Source: Phoronis australis
Lineage: Eukaryota > Phoronida > Phoronidae
DNA: 64,000 nucleotides
Assembly (NCBI GenBank): GCA_002633005.1
Contig: NMRA01000575.1
Span: forward strand, 164,610-228,609
Reading direction: 5' to 3'
Shown here piece by piece: positions 1-12,823 of this stretch. Made by a program: the position numbers and the translations under genes. Each line of letters opens with the position of its first letter. Positions within the stretch are counted from its first letter, which is position 1. A model generated the notes under the pieces. The model did not search any database, had not been told where the DNA came from, and saw only the letters and a program-made list of their open reading frames with translations.

Positions 1-1101
1 CTTCGCTATCTTTTTCCAGAAGTGATATATAGTCGGTTGACCTTGTACTATGGGAATTCCACTCTCAAAAGTGTTTTTGATACATAATATCAGGTTCTGG
101 TCTTCCAGAGTTCTGAGGACAGTGTATAAATTTGTTGAGGTTGGAAGCATAAGGAAACGTTTTTGATTTTTACTCCGTCACATTCCGTTCTCGAGCTGCA
201 GCGGGTGTCAAACAGTTTGTCCGCTATCATAACTATCAACTTCCAATAACGTTAGAGTGGTGTGGCTGGTTATCGTGTCTGTGATATAACCTTGTTTGCA
301 TTTCATACAGGACATCCATGTTGCCAATGGTTTCTAGCTAAAGTAGACATATAATTACGCTGCGATGCGTTTTTGTATCTGCTAATCGTGACATCTTGTA
401 ACCTACATGGTTCGTGGTTGCATTTAATTCTATCAGCAAAAATCATTTAAAGGCAGGTATGCAGCAAATTTACCCAAATACCAAGGTTGACATGGAAAAC
501 AAATTGCCAACCTCTAAATGTGCACTCCGATTGTCTTATACGGTGTCAAATGCAATGTCGTATACGACACGCGGAAAAAGTGGCGGTACGATCCTGGCGT
601 ACAATGTACGTGTTCTCCTGAATCAAACGCTTGCCTTATGAAACTCAGACATGCACGTTTTTCAAGCGACAAAAATTGTGTGACTGTTGAGATTGAAAAT
701 TCTTGTCGGAACACGTGCTCAATTAGTCGTGTATGACAGGACTGTGGTATACGGAAATCGTGTCTGAATGTCTGGACATTGTAAAGGCGGTCTCAACGTT
801 CCCTATCTCTGATTATAAGTAATTCCTGGACTTCGAGGGAAAGTGACCTCGCTATTGTTCTAGAACATTCCCGGCGTATTAGAAAGGTCACTTGATCAAG
901 GAACCTTCTTAAACATGGAACCTAGCACCAACCAATTCCCAATTCTTCTGAAGTTCACTTCTTTTCTCTGTAATAAATACATTGGAGGTAGGCTGAATTA
1001 AAAGTTATTAGTTTTTTACGAAAGGCGTATTCAATGCAGCATTGAAGAGCTACGGATGCTTAACACGGCGTGCACAGTCTAGGCTTATCTTGTTCTTCTA
1101 G

Positions 1102-1224
1102 CGCAAGTGTGAGGTTTACTGGCCAGAAAGGAAGCTAACTGAAACATATGGCGATATCTTAGTGACAATTGTTGACAAAGAAAAAGGGACCGACTTCACT
1201 ACAAGACAGTTCGAAGTAACAAAG
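1102..1224 (+). CDS. PTP exon: D1 YWPE region
   Basis: 123 nt, phase 0 at both ends, flanked by TTCTAG and GTAGGA. It encodes residues 1-41, starting RKCEVYWPE and ending FEVTK. Cys-x-x-Tyr-Trp-Pro followed by a YGDI-type strand is the conserved middle of PTP catalytic domains. No exon carrying the preceding QSPLP/FWRM block was found in 1-1101, so it lies upstream. Confidence 0.9.
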
Positions 1225-1541
1225 GTAGGACCGATAAATAGTCAAGTCGGAGTACTGTCAATATATCACCATATAACCTAAATCAAACCTTTGTTCTCAA
1301 TTTAAATTTCAAATCTTTTAGCAACTTCTAAAATTCTTTACAGAGACTAACTCTCGAATAAAAATGAGGAAGGCATTACCAATGATAATCAGGAAGATAT
1401 TACGAGTGCTAATGTCCTATTGATTTAGATAAACGTCGTCTTGCTAGTTAGTCTCAGCTGTAGCAGTTTTCAATTGTTCAAAATACCTTACTGCAATCCA
1501 ATACGAAATTTCACTTTCTATGGAAGGTAAATTGTGAGCAG

Positions 1542-1690
1542 CTGGCTCTTAAGACGACCCAGTACCACTTCACATCCTGGCCTGACCACGGAGTGCCCAG
1601 CAGCTCTTCAGCTCTGTGGAAGTTTTACCAAACCGTCAAAGACCACATCCGGGAAAACAATGACGGTGTACCCACCGTGGTGCACTGCAG
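1542..1690 (+). CDS. PTP exon: D1 WPD loop to catalytic cysteine
   Basis: 149 nt, from an AG acceptor to a GTAAGT donor, encoding residues 42-90 plus two bases of Ser91. It contains YHFTSWPDHGVP (general acid Asp56) and ends VVHC, with the nucleophile Cys90. The acceptor was chosen because it keeps phase 0 with the upstream exon. This exon and the next show that D1 should be an active phosphatase. Confidence 0.95.
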
Positions 1691-2394
1691 GTAAGTCAAC
1701 ATGAATTACAACCTTCCATAAACATATACACTCTAATAAAAACACATTGTATTGTAGTTCACGATGTCATTACAGTCGAGTTGTTACAACACACAAATCC
1801 GTCAAAATTATTTTAACGGACGAACATCCCTGGTTTTTCTAATATTTCCTTTCTACATGTACATGAACTTACTTTTCAAAGTTGTTGTCCGGTAAAACTT
1901 TTCATTTAATCCAATTGAATTTTCAATCTTTGCTGTTCCATGAGGCTAGATTCTTGTGAGTTTTGCTAGGTGACGCAAGTATTCGCGAAAGGTGGCAATG
2001 CATCATAAGCAAGGCACATGATATCAGCAGGTTTCGCTGGTGAGCATCATGCGTTACGGAATAGGCGTATATCGACGCCCAGGTGACAATATATGTCGCA
2101 TCTGAGATTATTATATTGTATATATTTCCTGGTCTTTGTGTTCACTTACTCGTATAACCGCCATCTTCCCGGTTGCTGGCTGGTGAAGGTAATGACGATC
2201 AACTCGCAAGTTGTGTGCTGTGTCAATTCTGCTGCTAATGGGCGTGAAGAGGACGGACATTTCTTTATTGCTGAATGTTAGCTGACTTCTTGTGCCCCGT
2301 CTCAGCCAATGAAAACTGTCCGATCAACCCTCTATTCGATGATGCCGAAAGTGGTACTGTACGGTATTTTAAATTTCATTTTTCACAATTGCAG

Positions 2395-2530
2395 TGCTGG
2401 CGTGGGTCGAACTGGCACTTTCATCATGATGGACATTCTGTCCGATCAAGCAGACGCGGAGGGTGCAGTTGACGTTTTAGGCCAACTCGGACAACTTCGC
2501 CAGCAGCGAGTCAACATGGTGCAAACGGTG
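2395..2530 (+). CDS. PTP exon: D1 P-loop arginine
   Basis: 136 nt. It completes the split Ser91 codon and encodes AGVGRTGTF (Arg96) followed by the helix and the QRxxMVQT block typical of D1. The donor is GTATGC and the acceptor TTGCAG. All residues needed for phosphate binding in D1 are present. Confidence 0.95.
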
Positions 2531-3105
2531 GTATGCATTGTTTGAAATATATGTAAATACATGTATATGTGGACTGCACTTTGGATAATTCAAATTAACG
2601 ATGCCCAATTGGCGACAATGAATCATGGTAAGGACGGTGATAGGAATTTCTGGAGTTTTATGTCAAACAAACTGTCTGAAGTTTTTTGCATGTTTGTATC
2701 GAAACGGGTTCTATTTCTGCTTTGGAAAAAAGATTAAATAGAGAATTGACTCTGTTCTCTGGTGACGTGATACTTTTCCTTTGCTTTCAAAAAGTCACCA
2801 CATGCCAGAAAAATGGGTCGAGTTCTTTTTAGCGGCGCCATCTGATTCCAGCTGTGGGAATCTTTTCAAGAGTGAGCAGACATTGAAACAGTAGAGCTGT
2901 TTTTAATTTAATGCAGCCACCTTACACACACATAGATCATTTTAGTGGTTCCTAGGTATTGAGAACGAAGTGCAACTTTTGTTGATTGAGAAAGGTGTGG
3001 TTTTTATAATGGCGAGAACTATATCCGGAAGTGAACTAACTAACTGTATACTTCGAGCAACAGTTTGCGCATCTTGATTTTAAGCACGTCTGTCCCTGTT
3101 TTAAG

Positions 3106-3240
3106 GACCAATACAAGTTCATCTATACCGCAATGGTAGAAAAGCTACACACGGGCGACACATTCATCCCAACAGCTGAGTTTCAGTCTCGTCTGCAGGA
3201 AATCATGTCCAACAAAACAACTTTGAAGAAAGAGCTCAAA
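3106..3240 (+). CDS. PTP exon: end of D1
   Basis: 135 nt, phase 0 at both ends, encoding DQYKFIYTAMVEKL and then GDTFIP. This is the last helix of D1 and the start of the D1-D2 linker. The GDTxIP linker resembles R2B-type receptors. The donor is GTGAGT. Confidence 0.93.
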
Positions 3241-3454
3241 GTGAGTATTTTCTGTATACTGCGGTCCGCGGCACGAAATTTGTGGCAAATGTTTATCTGC
3301 TACCTGTCAAACTGTCAACGAAATGTTACCAGAAAGTCCATCGGAGAGATTTTTATAAATGATAAATGCTTCCGTGGAATTCCTCTTCTTGTTCCCATAT
3401 GCTAGTTGAACATTTACATATATGTAGGATATTAATGACAGTGTTAGTTATGTG

Positions 3455-3515
3455 TTGGTTGTTGTCGTCGTTGTCGTCGTCGTCATTTGGTCGTCGTTGT
3501 TGGAGACATTGTTGT
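3455..3515. repeat. GTC/GTT trinucleotide microsatellite
   Basis: Interrupted run of gtcgtcgtt triplets in the intron between the D1 and D2 exons. No coding role is expected. Confidence 0.8.
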
Positions 3516-3694
3516 TCTGCTCGATGAAGTTGACATTCTTACCAGAGGTGGATCCAATCCTAACGGAAGTGATGCTTAGCGCGTAGTACTTAGTAAAGTC
3601 AAGTATACTTAATGCATTACTTAGTTGTTGTAATTTCGGTCACTGGCTCTCGTCATAGACTCTAAATCGACTGTGCCTGGCTGCAGACGCCGAG

Positions 3695-3758
3695 GAGTAT
3701 GCCGCTGGGAAAATGAAAGAAAACTCTTCCAAGAATAGAGATCCAAACATTCTACCAC
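3695..3758 (+). CDS. PTP exon: D1-D2 linker and start of D2
   Basis: Encodes EYAAGKMKENSSKNRDPNILP, the entry helix of D2; KNRxxxxLP is the family motif. The donor GTGAGT at 3759 is clear. The best-looking acceptor (CTGCAG, exon from 3687) puts the exon out of phase with the previous one; an AG eight bases further in (exon from 3695) restores phase. A small missed exon between 3241 and 3686 is the alternative. The start is therefore uncertain and the end firm. Confidence 0.75.
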
Positions 3759-4203
3759 GTGAGTTTAAAATTTTTATACCTTTTTAGCTACAGCACGAGG
3801 AAATTTACCATCCTGAAGTGAAAACTGTGAAACTCAAAACTGATATTATTGACTAACAAATAGTTAACCCCACTTTATACCTTTATATGTGAACATCGAC
3901 CGTCAACCCCGTTTTATCCATTATTACCTTTAAAGGGTTACATGGCTAAGTTGTGCAAACTCTTGTTCTCACTTATAGTCTTACTTTCGCTCTGAATATG
4001 TTCATGGGGAAAATAAAATCGGTATTCCACCCTGAAACAGCCTTCAAGCTGTCATTATCTAGCGATGTTTCTAACTTTTTCCTTGGCTGAAGCCCAAACA
4101 ATGCCATATTTGTATTACCCAATGTTTTGGTCAGTAATTGTGTGGAGCTTTTTGTTGTCAGCTAAGAATACTTTTTAATATGGCGTTCTGTACATTATTT
4201 CAG

Positions 4204-4280
4204 TTGGGCGATCTCGTCCTTACTTGATGACGGCGGCTGACGATGGAGGAAATGACTACATAAATGCAGTCTTCGTGAAC
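4204..4280 (+). CDS. PTP exon: D2 NDYINA strand
   Basis: 77 nt. It completes the Leu codon begun in the previous exon and encodes GRSRPYLMT followed by NDYINAVFVN, the conserved D2 counterpart of the NYINA motif. The acceptor is TTTCAG and the donor GTGAGT. Confidence 0.9.
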
Positions 4281-5595
4281 GTGAGTGAAACTAATGCTGC
4301 AGTCATTCTCCCGTCAAAAATCATAACGTGTCACAAAGGATCATTTCGGAACCGAGATTTTTCTATACTTTGTCAGTTACATCCCACTAGCATGTCCAAA
4401 ATTCCTTTTCACCAGAGCAAGGGCCATGATGAAGACACTTTGATACTTACACTAACAATGGTATTCATTTGTGTAGATAAATTGGATATAACTGCAAGTA
4501 TTGCTTTTTTAATTTCACATGTTGGTTGCAGCTTCGTTTTTCTGATTTACTGTTCCTTCATACATGCGTGACAAGATCTATCAATCGTAAGTTCAACACC
4601 TTCGAAGGTTTACGTATTCAGCAACTGACCGATCGTAGAAATAGACAGCAGTGAAACGCGTGTAGTCAACATAAATGTATTGATCCCTTGTTCCCGCCTC
4701 TTTATTTAAAACTCAGTTGCTTTGTGTAATTGCCGTAGATGTTACCCTTGCCTTTGTCTCTATCAGATTTGAATTTATACTCGACACGTGGTTATTCGTT
4801 CCTGCTTCAATATCACTTTAATGTCCTCCTTGATAATGAAAAACGCAAAATCGAAGATCTGGAATTAATACGTTTGTGTTGGCTTTTGTTGACTGCATTA
4901 TACGATCCGACAGTTGCTCAGAGGCTTGATTTCGACAACTTGAACGCAACAAACGCAGTATTCATTTGCGTATATAAAAGGTTGGCGGGGGTTCAAGGAG
5001 GCCATGCCGCCCACCTAAAATTCTCCCAGATTCCATTTGGTATTTCGGGGTGAAAATTGGTGAATGACATATGCGCGCACTTAGGGGAACTCGGGGGCGA
5101 TTGCATATTGCATAGCCCTGAAGAAGCCCTGTTTAGCGTTTTTTTTTTAGTAATAAGGTCCACAAACCCAAAAGTTCAAGACCCCCTACATCCTTACGTT
5201 TTAGGCTGGGTGCGCGTATGTTGCGAAATTCAGGTTATTCCTGTGCCCTGCCCTCCTTAACTCAAAATCCTGGATCCGCACATGGTATTGCAGGGCACGC
5301 AATGTGTTTACATATTTAAGCAAGTCCCCCATTCGACCACAGATGTTTGAGATGAACGTGACCAGCAGTATTTCTTGGTGATTTTGTTAGTTTGTTTGTC
5401 AATTGCCAATAGTTGGAAGTATTTCGCGTTCATAATTTGTCAAATATTTATTTTTATTTCAAACCTTGAGGTGAGTACCGTCGTGTTTTCGACAATTTCA
5501 ACCGATTCGAGCTAGTGGGGCAAGGTTTCAGAAAAGCGTCTATCCATTGTTATCGCTTGGTCATATCGCTGTGTCATAGAACTGTACGCTTTCAG

Positions 5596-5730
5596 GGATA
5601 TAATCAACGCGATGCATTCATCGTCACACAGAGTCCGTTACCCAACACCGTTGGTGATTTTTGGAGGATGGTTCATGATCACGATTGCCATGTGATCGTC
5701 ATGCTGAGTGATGCGAACCAAAATGATGAC
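5596..5730 (+). CDS. PTP exon: D2 [15 protein letters not shown]
   Basis: 135 nt, phase 0. It encodes [20 protein letters not shown] and then VIVML, a hallmark core block of PTP domains. The donor is GTAAGT. It is followed by a 1757-base intron in which I see no gene. Confidence 0.95.
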
Positions 5731-7487
5731 GTAAGTTTCCCGCGTGCTGTCGATTGAGTTTCGAAGGTTCCCTACAAGCCTAGCCAGCACGCAGGCACCA
5801 AGCAATGACACGCGCTTTAGCATTGGTTGATGTAACCTCAGCAGTAATTGGTTAGTCTTACAACACCGTGAAAAAATGGCGCACTGTGTACGATCTTGTT
5901 TAGTGGCGTCGCAGCAAGCATTTCGTCTCTGCAGTAGTGCTTAATAGCCGGCGTACTTGAAGCACATACATGTACAAGAAACGCATGTCTGGCCGATTTA
6001 ACCGGTGTGTTAGTCACACTGTATGAATACAGGACAGTATCACAAACAAAAGTCGTCGACAATAGAAAATGCACTCCAAAAGGGCGCAACCACCATTTCT
6101 AGGTGTCACATTTCTTGAACATAAATTTTAAGCACCTATTTGCCTGTACAACAGACCACATTACACTTGCTCCATCAGTCAGGCCAGTTTGTTTGCTTAA
6201 AGCGCGCCTGCCTGTTGAGAATTCGACTAGCCAATCGGAAACACCGATGTACATGTTAACACATTTCTCGAGGAAAATTAAGTGGTATCTGCGTGCTGGC
6301 TACTGACCACCTAGAGGCAAGCAGGGAACCAGCAAGTCGATTGAGTGTGTTCGCCGTTGTCTCGTTATAAAGATTTCCGTTTGCTTAACACTGTACTGAT
6401 TTTCCAAAACAATATTGCCAGGCACTTGACTTTCAATAGAGTGTGTAAATTAAAAAATCTCCATACTGTTATCTCTGTAAACTAAGGTCTGAAGTATCGT
6501 CACTACCCTGAGGTCGTTGGTGGAAAGGGCACAACTATGCTTAACTATGGAGCTTCTGAATGAATTCTTTTTTGTAGAACCAAGGTATTTGATCTCCACA
6601 CTTCAAATATACTGTGGGTATTCCTTACTGATAACCCTCTATCCCCAATACGGCTCCTCACCTTAATGTATTCATTTTCATGTAGGCAGTAGAAAAAGGC
6701 TCAAATTTGACGAAGTTCAAAACATCTTGTCTCGGAAATGACCGATCGGATTCATATGTTTGATGCACTGACACATTTTTAGGAATTGTTTTTAAAACGT
6801 TGCACTCATGCATGTGCTGTCGTGATTTTGTGAACATAACAGTTGAAAAAAACGAAAATGAAATGATATTGTAAAAATTGTTGCAAATCGTCAGAGAGTT
6901 TGTTTGATAATATACATGTATATTAAATGAATTTTGGTCTGTTCTTGAACCTTTATTTTGTGCTCAATATTACTATAAGGACATGGTCACATGATCCCAT
7001 TAGTGACATATTGGTCTCAAGTTAAAATTAAAGTCTACATGTACTGCTTTTCAACCAGGAAAACAACAACAAATGTGTCACCTGGAGTAAATTTTGCATG
7101 TTAAAAACTGCAAAATTGAAGAATGTATACTGCAGTTTAAAATAACATGAAATCTAACTATCGCAGAGTTAAGTTTAGGCCTACTTAGGGCGTTGTTTGC
7201 CGACGATAGGGAGGGCAAATGTCAGGATAGAAGAAACACGAAATAGCACAAGCGTGAACGAAATCGCAAAACGTCTACTGCAAGGGGCACACTACATGTT
7301 TCTTAGTGTCAGAAAATATTTACTTAAACATAGCCAATTTCCTTAGTTTTGTAACTTATTAGGTGAGTGCACAAACTTGTCTCGAAGGTCCTTCATAACC
7401 TTAATTTACTATACTCGATCTCACTCTAAGCAAACTAAAGAGTCCCTGGATAGTATGACTCATGTTACTGGTAACCCACTGTTTTAG

Positions 7488-7619
7488 ACTTGTCCTCAAT
7501 ACTGGCCGGATGAAGAGTCTGTGCGCTTTGGACGGTATGAAGTGGAATGCGTTGGGTCAAGATATCACCATGGCGACGTTATCAAGCAGCGAACTCTGGT
7601 TTTGACTGACACAAGGAGG
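7488..7619 (+). CDS. PTP exon: D2 CPQYWPDE
   Basis: 132 nt, phase 0, starting TCPQYWPDEES and continuing through the strand that leads to the degenerate WPD loop. The acceptor is TTTTAG and the donor GTAATT. CPQYWP is shared with D2 of R2B-type receptors. Confidence 0.92.
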
Positions 7620-7867
7620 GTAATTGTATTGGTTATTTTACATTGTTCATGTTGTCTTGATCAATCTGCGATCGCAATGGTATCCTACATGTACATTTGA
7701 TTTTAGACGTGTGCAGCATTTCTCGTTTTTGCGTCAACCACAGTGTACACAAATATTATGCGCTGTTGAAGCAATGAATGTATTTTCACAACTGGATCAC
7801 CATGAACAGTAGATCTTATGTTTGTGATAATGAAGAATACGTATGCCGTCTTGCTTATTTCTTGCAG

Positions 7868-8031
7868 CCGAACAGCAAAGGTCGGGAAATCACACATTTC
7901 CAAGTAAGAGACTGGCCAAACAAACTGGCTGTGCCACCAGCGAACTTACAAATTGCGCTTATTGAACTTATTGAAATTGTGGAGCTGGCGCAGCAACAAA
8001 CTGGGAAGAACGCAGCTGTAATACATTGTTT
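7868..8031 (+). CDS. PTP exon: D2 WPN loop to cysteine
   Basis: 164 nt, starting PNSKGREITHF and ending VIHC plus two bases of Leu372. The general-acid position reads DWPN (residues 332-335): the catalytic Asp is Asn. Loss of this Asp is usual in D2 domains. The donor GTGAGT opens a 7252-base intron loaded with transposons. Confidence 0.92.
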
Positions 8032-8639
8032 GTGAGTGCATATAGCAAGTTTTATGTTCATAAACGAATCATGTTAAATGTAAGAATGCCTGCACTTGAA
8101 TGACTGGGGGAAGACAATCAAGTACAGCTATTGTATTAATGTCTCGTCTGTCGCTTTACCAATAGCAAAACTATAGCAGCCCCGTAGAAACTCACCCTAC
8201 AGTGCCATCGGAGTTTCCACTATTGCTACAGGTTAGGCTAAACGTCATAGGACCTAGATGCTTCGCACCCTCTACTGAATTCCTGTGTTGCATGTCGCTA
8301 CCCTTGAAGACTTTTCCCATCGGAATGGAATTCACCTCTTTGCTTTAGATTCCACTTATTTTGAAAGAAGTTTTAAGGTGGCTGTTTAAAGGAGAAGGTA
8401 ACCTTTGTTCATGTCATTTTTAGTAAAATTACGGTTTGTTGACTTAAACATGTTTTTTCAGTTAATTATGACGAACCGTATTTCTATTAATTAGTCGTGC
8501 CCTACTCTGGAAGTGACGTTTAGGGGGTTAAAAATGTATCGCCATTGTGTTTTCGTGTGAGCTTTGGAGTCACTCATTGTTTTACCTCGACTGTGATAGG
8601 TTCGGACAGCGTTTGGTTTTGTTTACGAGGTAGTCGACA

Positions 8640-9349
8640 TGCCACAATGTTGCTGCGTGTCGTGGTGTACTCATTATCGTCTCACTCGCACTCTGAGTAT
8701 GTCATTATATTATAACGCTTTCTGAAAGATGACAAGATCCGCCGTACATGGCTCGTTCGTGTGAGGAACGCAACGTTACCCGCCCAGGCAACGTACAAAG
8801 CAGTGGAGAATTAACGAGTGCGTGGCAAGCGTTTTCTGCAGAGGGGTTACTAAGGAGATATGTACCTGGAATTAATTAAGGTTATTGCAGAATAACGCCT
8901 GAACAAGGGTGCCATACCGTCAATGTTTAATCGCAGTAGTGCCTCCTCCGAGAAGTGTATTTTTGAAGAGAGAAGCCTCACGAGATGTGGCCTTCACAGT
9001 TACCGGAAGCCCTTCATCTACTGTCACCCGTCCCTCAGAAGGTACCCCCCAGTGCGTGCAATTCCGGGAAACTGGCAGTGATTCGCCGTGTTCTGGTGTT
9101 GTCTCCAGTCCAGAGGCTGTAAGCAGCCTTGTAGCGACTTTTAGTAGTTGGAGTGAATACAGGCCCAGCTCGACACCAATTGAGGAGGACAGATCGTCGT
9201 CCAGTGAAGAGGCCGGTGAACTAAACTTTGCGAAGTTTATTGTTGACTTGACTAATGTATTAGACCTATTTAGAAGCTGCCAGGTGTGTGGTGAGGGAGT
9301 CTCACGGCGGGATGTAAGCGGTTTGGGTGCCCAGGTCACCATTCAGTAG
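8640..9349 (+). pseudogene. THAP-domain transposase N-terminal remnant
   Basis: Starts MPQCCCVSWCTHYRLTR, the first half of a THAP C2CH zinc finger, then shifts frame; RRTWLVRVRNATLP follows in another frame. From 8909 an open stretch of 146 codons matches the 55-kb copy: a Ser/Thr/Pro-rich linker, SSSSEE, then FRSCQVCGEGVSRRD and GAQVTIQ, ending in a stop where the sister reads on into WECVAGH. THAP domains bind transposon DNA. Several frameshifts and stops make it a pseudogene. Confidence 0.8.
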
Positions 9350-9368
9350 AAACAACGTAGGCATTTAA

Positions 9369-12300
9369 GAGTGACTCCATATAAAAACCAACAGGTAGAG
9401 TCTATACCCAAAATCAGCGATTTTTTTGAAACTTAGCACATGAGTTTGGTTTGTTGAAATGTAGAAAAACCTCATTTTCTAAGAATTTTATTCATTATTT
9501 TTCTTTTTATGACCTGTACCTCCATTTTGCAACAAAATTGGGCGTCCAAGTAGATGTGTTTGAATGCATTTCACTAGCATGTGTGGTAAGGTCAAAACAA
9601 ATGAATAATACGAATTTAAAGGGTGGTTGCTGAATAATTTAATGGTATAACTTTTAAAATCCATTTTTAGATTTGTACGTTTTCAATTTGTGAGGCAAAA
9701 ATGGCTATTTTTCAGGTTTTCACCGAAGCCATTTTCGGCCAAATTTGGTACTCTGTAGCAGCCATAACGCACCTTTCCTGAAATTGACTTTATAATAATT
9801 TGTTTATTCATACCTAACCTGTTTATAATCTAAAATAAAAAAATCTTGCCTCTAATGTAGTTTTTGCGTACGAAGCATTACACGAACTGCACTTCGTCCT
9901 TTTGCATGTTCTCAGTTGCCTCTGCTGCCACTAGGGGGCTCTTGGAATATATAATTAACTTGCGAAACACGACATAAACACCTTGTATTTTGGAGAAAAG
10001 GCAGACAGCATTATCAATTACCATTCTCTGAAAACGGCATTGATAATTATTGCTTATTACAAAAATATGTAACGTAAATCAACTGGCATGCGTGGTTCAA
10101 AATGATAGATGGCGCTGCTTTTGTTTACGTGGAGACTGAAGACGCATCTAGAATAAGAGCAGTAACACGAGGACCTTGCAATAATTCAAGACTTTGCGAG
10201 ATATTGCCCTGCATTTTAAATGAGAACACGTGGTTTTGAATAAATTTTAGAGAGGTTCTAGAGTTACTGAACTCACCCCTGCCTTGTTTTCTATATGGCC
10301 CCCTAGTGTTCAGTGTAAAAAATCACCCAACTTGTCAATAGTCTTTGTAACTTTGGGTTCATATTGTAATTTCCCTGCTGGTTGCTACAAATTTTAGTCG
10401 CCACCAGTCGCCAGAAATCTGGTGTTCCCCCCACACCCGGGCACCCTAACGCTGAATATTTCTGCCAATGTGATCATCAGTGGTATAAAAAGGTACACAT
10501 TCACGGTCAATAGAAAATATTTCACGAGAGACAATTTTATTAATGGTTCATTCATGACAGACATGAAGTAAACAGAAGTAACGGTCTCGACTTCATATAA
10601 CACACATCTTTGACTGGTATGCTAAAAAACTAGGCTAAACGTTGAGCTCATTTACATGTAGCACTTCATTCAGTAAATCTGACGACATAACAGCATCTTC
10701 AGCAGAAATAGCATCGTCATAAACATTGCTTCAGACAACCTCGAAAAATTCCACCAACCTGCGATTCACTTAATATCGCAGGTAAACACTTTCCCAGTGG
10801 GTTCTCGTAAAGTTTTCTCCATTTTGGCACTTCCGAGAGTGAACGATTTACCTGACATACATGTATCTCCTTCATCGAATATATTCGTCAGAAAGTTCTT
10901 AACCTTTGCTGAAAATCTTGTTGACCTTTTACCTTTTTTTCAATGCCTTACCTATTGCTTCAGCATTCGTCTCATCCAAATAGTACTCTGAGGCTGCCTC
11001 AAATGACGCTCCGGTTCTTGCATCTGAAAGCATTTCTGACCACTGTCGTGCGATGTGGTCATACGTGGTTTCCCTTTGTAAATGTTCAGTGTGGTTACCC
11101 ACATCCAAATGCCTAGTTCTGCGTCTGTAGCAAAAACTTTCGAGTAACCTTACTGGGTACAAGGGAACTTTTGTTGAGGCTCTTCACTAGATACATTGCC
11201 AACCTTAACTCTTGGTGCTGAAAATCCACCATGTCTAGAGATGTTAGTGTATTTTAGAGAAATAGGTATCCCATTTTCTCAGTATTTGTAAGAACTTACC
11301 TTCACCTATATGTACATGGAATGATTTCCACACGCGAATTCCTTGGGTGGAATTGTGGGAATTTGGGAATGTGCTTATACCAGGAGCTGAGTATTTTGGA
11401 AAAGACTTTGTTGCATTGACTCAACATGCATACACAAAACATCCCTTCACACGGCCACTGGAAAGTAATGCTTCTTTCAAATCCAGAGAGTTTATGATAT
11501 TGCTACCTTCGGATACAAAATACTTTGCATGTTGTTTGAGTGGAGCGATCTTGCGATCACAGAGATCCTTCCCATTCTGACTTTCACTATATCTCGAAAC
11601 AGAATTGCCGGTCGAATTTTACAAGGCTGCTACGTTCATGAGGAGAGGAGCAGAGTGGTAACATCCAGCATTACCTGACTCTTCCATGACTGGTCCTGTT
11701 CAGTCAAAAATTCACCGACTCTGGGTAGTATGAGTCTGTACTCTGGCACAGGCCTTGCTTTGTGAGGTAGTTTCCTGTATCTCAAATGTTCAGTGGTGTC
11801 TTTGACATAACTCACTAAAGCACATAGCTTTTGTGATCGGATTTTTTGCAGACTAAACTCTAAAGGAACATGAAGGCCCATCGATATCGTCCGCCATTTT
11901 GTCTTTTTAAAATGCACTTGTTTCTCTCAAAACCAGTCATTACAAATATCAATTCTGACTCGTTTAATCTTAAAGGCATTTATTTCCGTTTAAAAGTTCT
12001 ACAGAGTGTTTAAATTAACCTGATAATGTAAAAGAAATGAAAGAATACAAGAGGGTTACACGTACATTTTTATATATACTCAAGCTTAACCTCAGCTGAC
12101 TCCCTCAGTGGGCAAAGGTCATCTGGTTCAGTTTTGATACTAGTCGCGTAATAAACCCGGAAAACATTTTGTTTTCATTTGAAAGAGTTGAGAGTTGGTT
12201 TCTATAACTATTTAAAGCAGACTTCTTGCCTTAAAGTTTGTTCAAATGGTCTGTAAACTCTTCTCGTCATTTCCAAACTATGAAAATAGACAGTTTTGCA

Positions 12301-12819
12301 AGACAATTTTCACTAAAGTGCAAAGTTGAGGCAAGATTTTTTAATGCTCAGTCATCAAGACTAACTCTTTAACTGTATGTTCAAAACGTCACATAAGGCT
12401 ACAAGGTGTTTTATGGCAGTAAGAAGGTCACAAACATGGCCACTAAAATTAGCCTTAAAAAGTGGTCAGTGGATTATCTCCCCAGTCTAGCACAAAACCG
12501 TCGGATTTTAATAAATGGCATAGAATTATGCACAGTATACGTTGGTTATATTAGCGACCAAAATATAGCTTTTGATCTATTTTGTATGTTACTCATATTT
12601 GTTGCTGAAAATATGCAATTTTTGAGACGGCTGCTATGCTCAATTGTACTAATTTGTGTTATCATGCTCCAGCGGCGAAATTAGGGGTCATTGAGTGCAC
12701 AAAATTTGGCAATTGGGTTTATGTTAGAATACCCACCCATGTAAAAGAATGAAGTTGTTTTAAATTTTGACGTATAGACTGATTTTTGAAAATCTACTGG
12801 TTTTTATATGGACTGTCTC
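9369..12819. mobile_element. Nested TTAA DNA transposon, 3451 bp
   Basis: The ends are GAGTGACTCCATATAAAAACC on the left and the inverse (GGTTTTTATATGGACTGTCTC) on the right, with further matching subterminal blocks (AGTCTATAC, AAAATCAG). TTAA duplicates flank it at 9365-9368 and 12820-12823. It interrupts the older THAP element: the sequences either side match near-adjacent parts of the 55-kb sister copy. The interior is AT-rich with only short ORFs. Confidence 0.8.
10929..11917 (-). other. Unrecognised minus-strand ORFs in nested transposon
   Basis: Two short open stretches (11636-11917, 93 codons; 10929-11162, 77 codons) lie in the middle of the nested element and could be remnants of its own protein. 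I recognise no domain. The composition is not clearly coding, so they may be chance ORFs. Confidence 0.25.
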
Positions 12820-12823
12820 TTAA

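Noticed and set aside
8920-9342. 140-codon minus-strand ORF
   Set aside because: Antisense shadow of the THAP transposase remnant; the + frame matches the sister copy.
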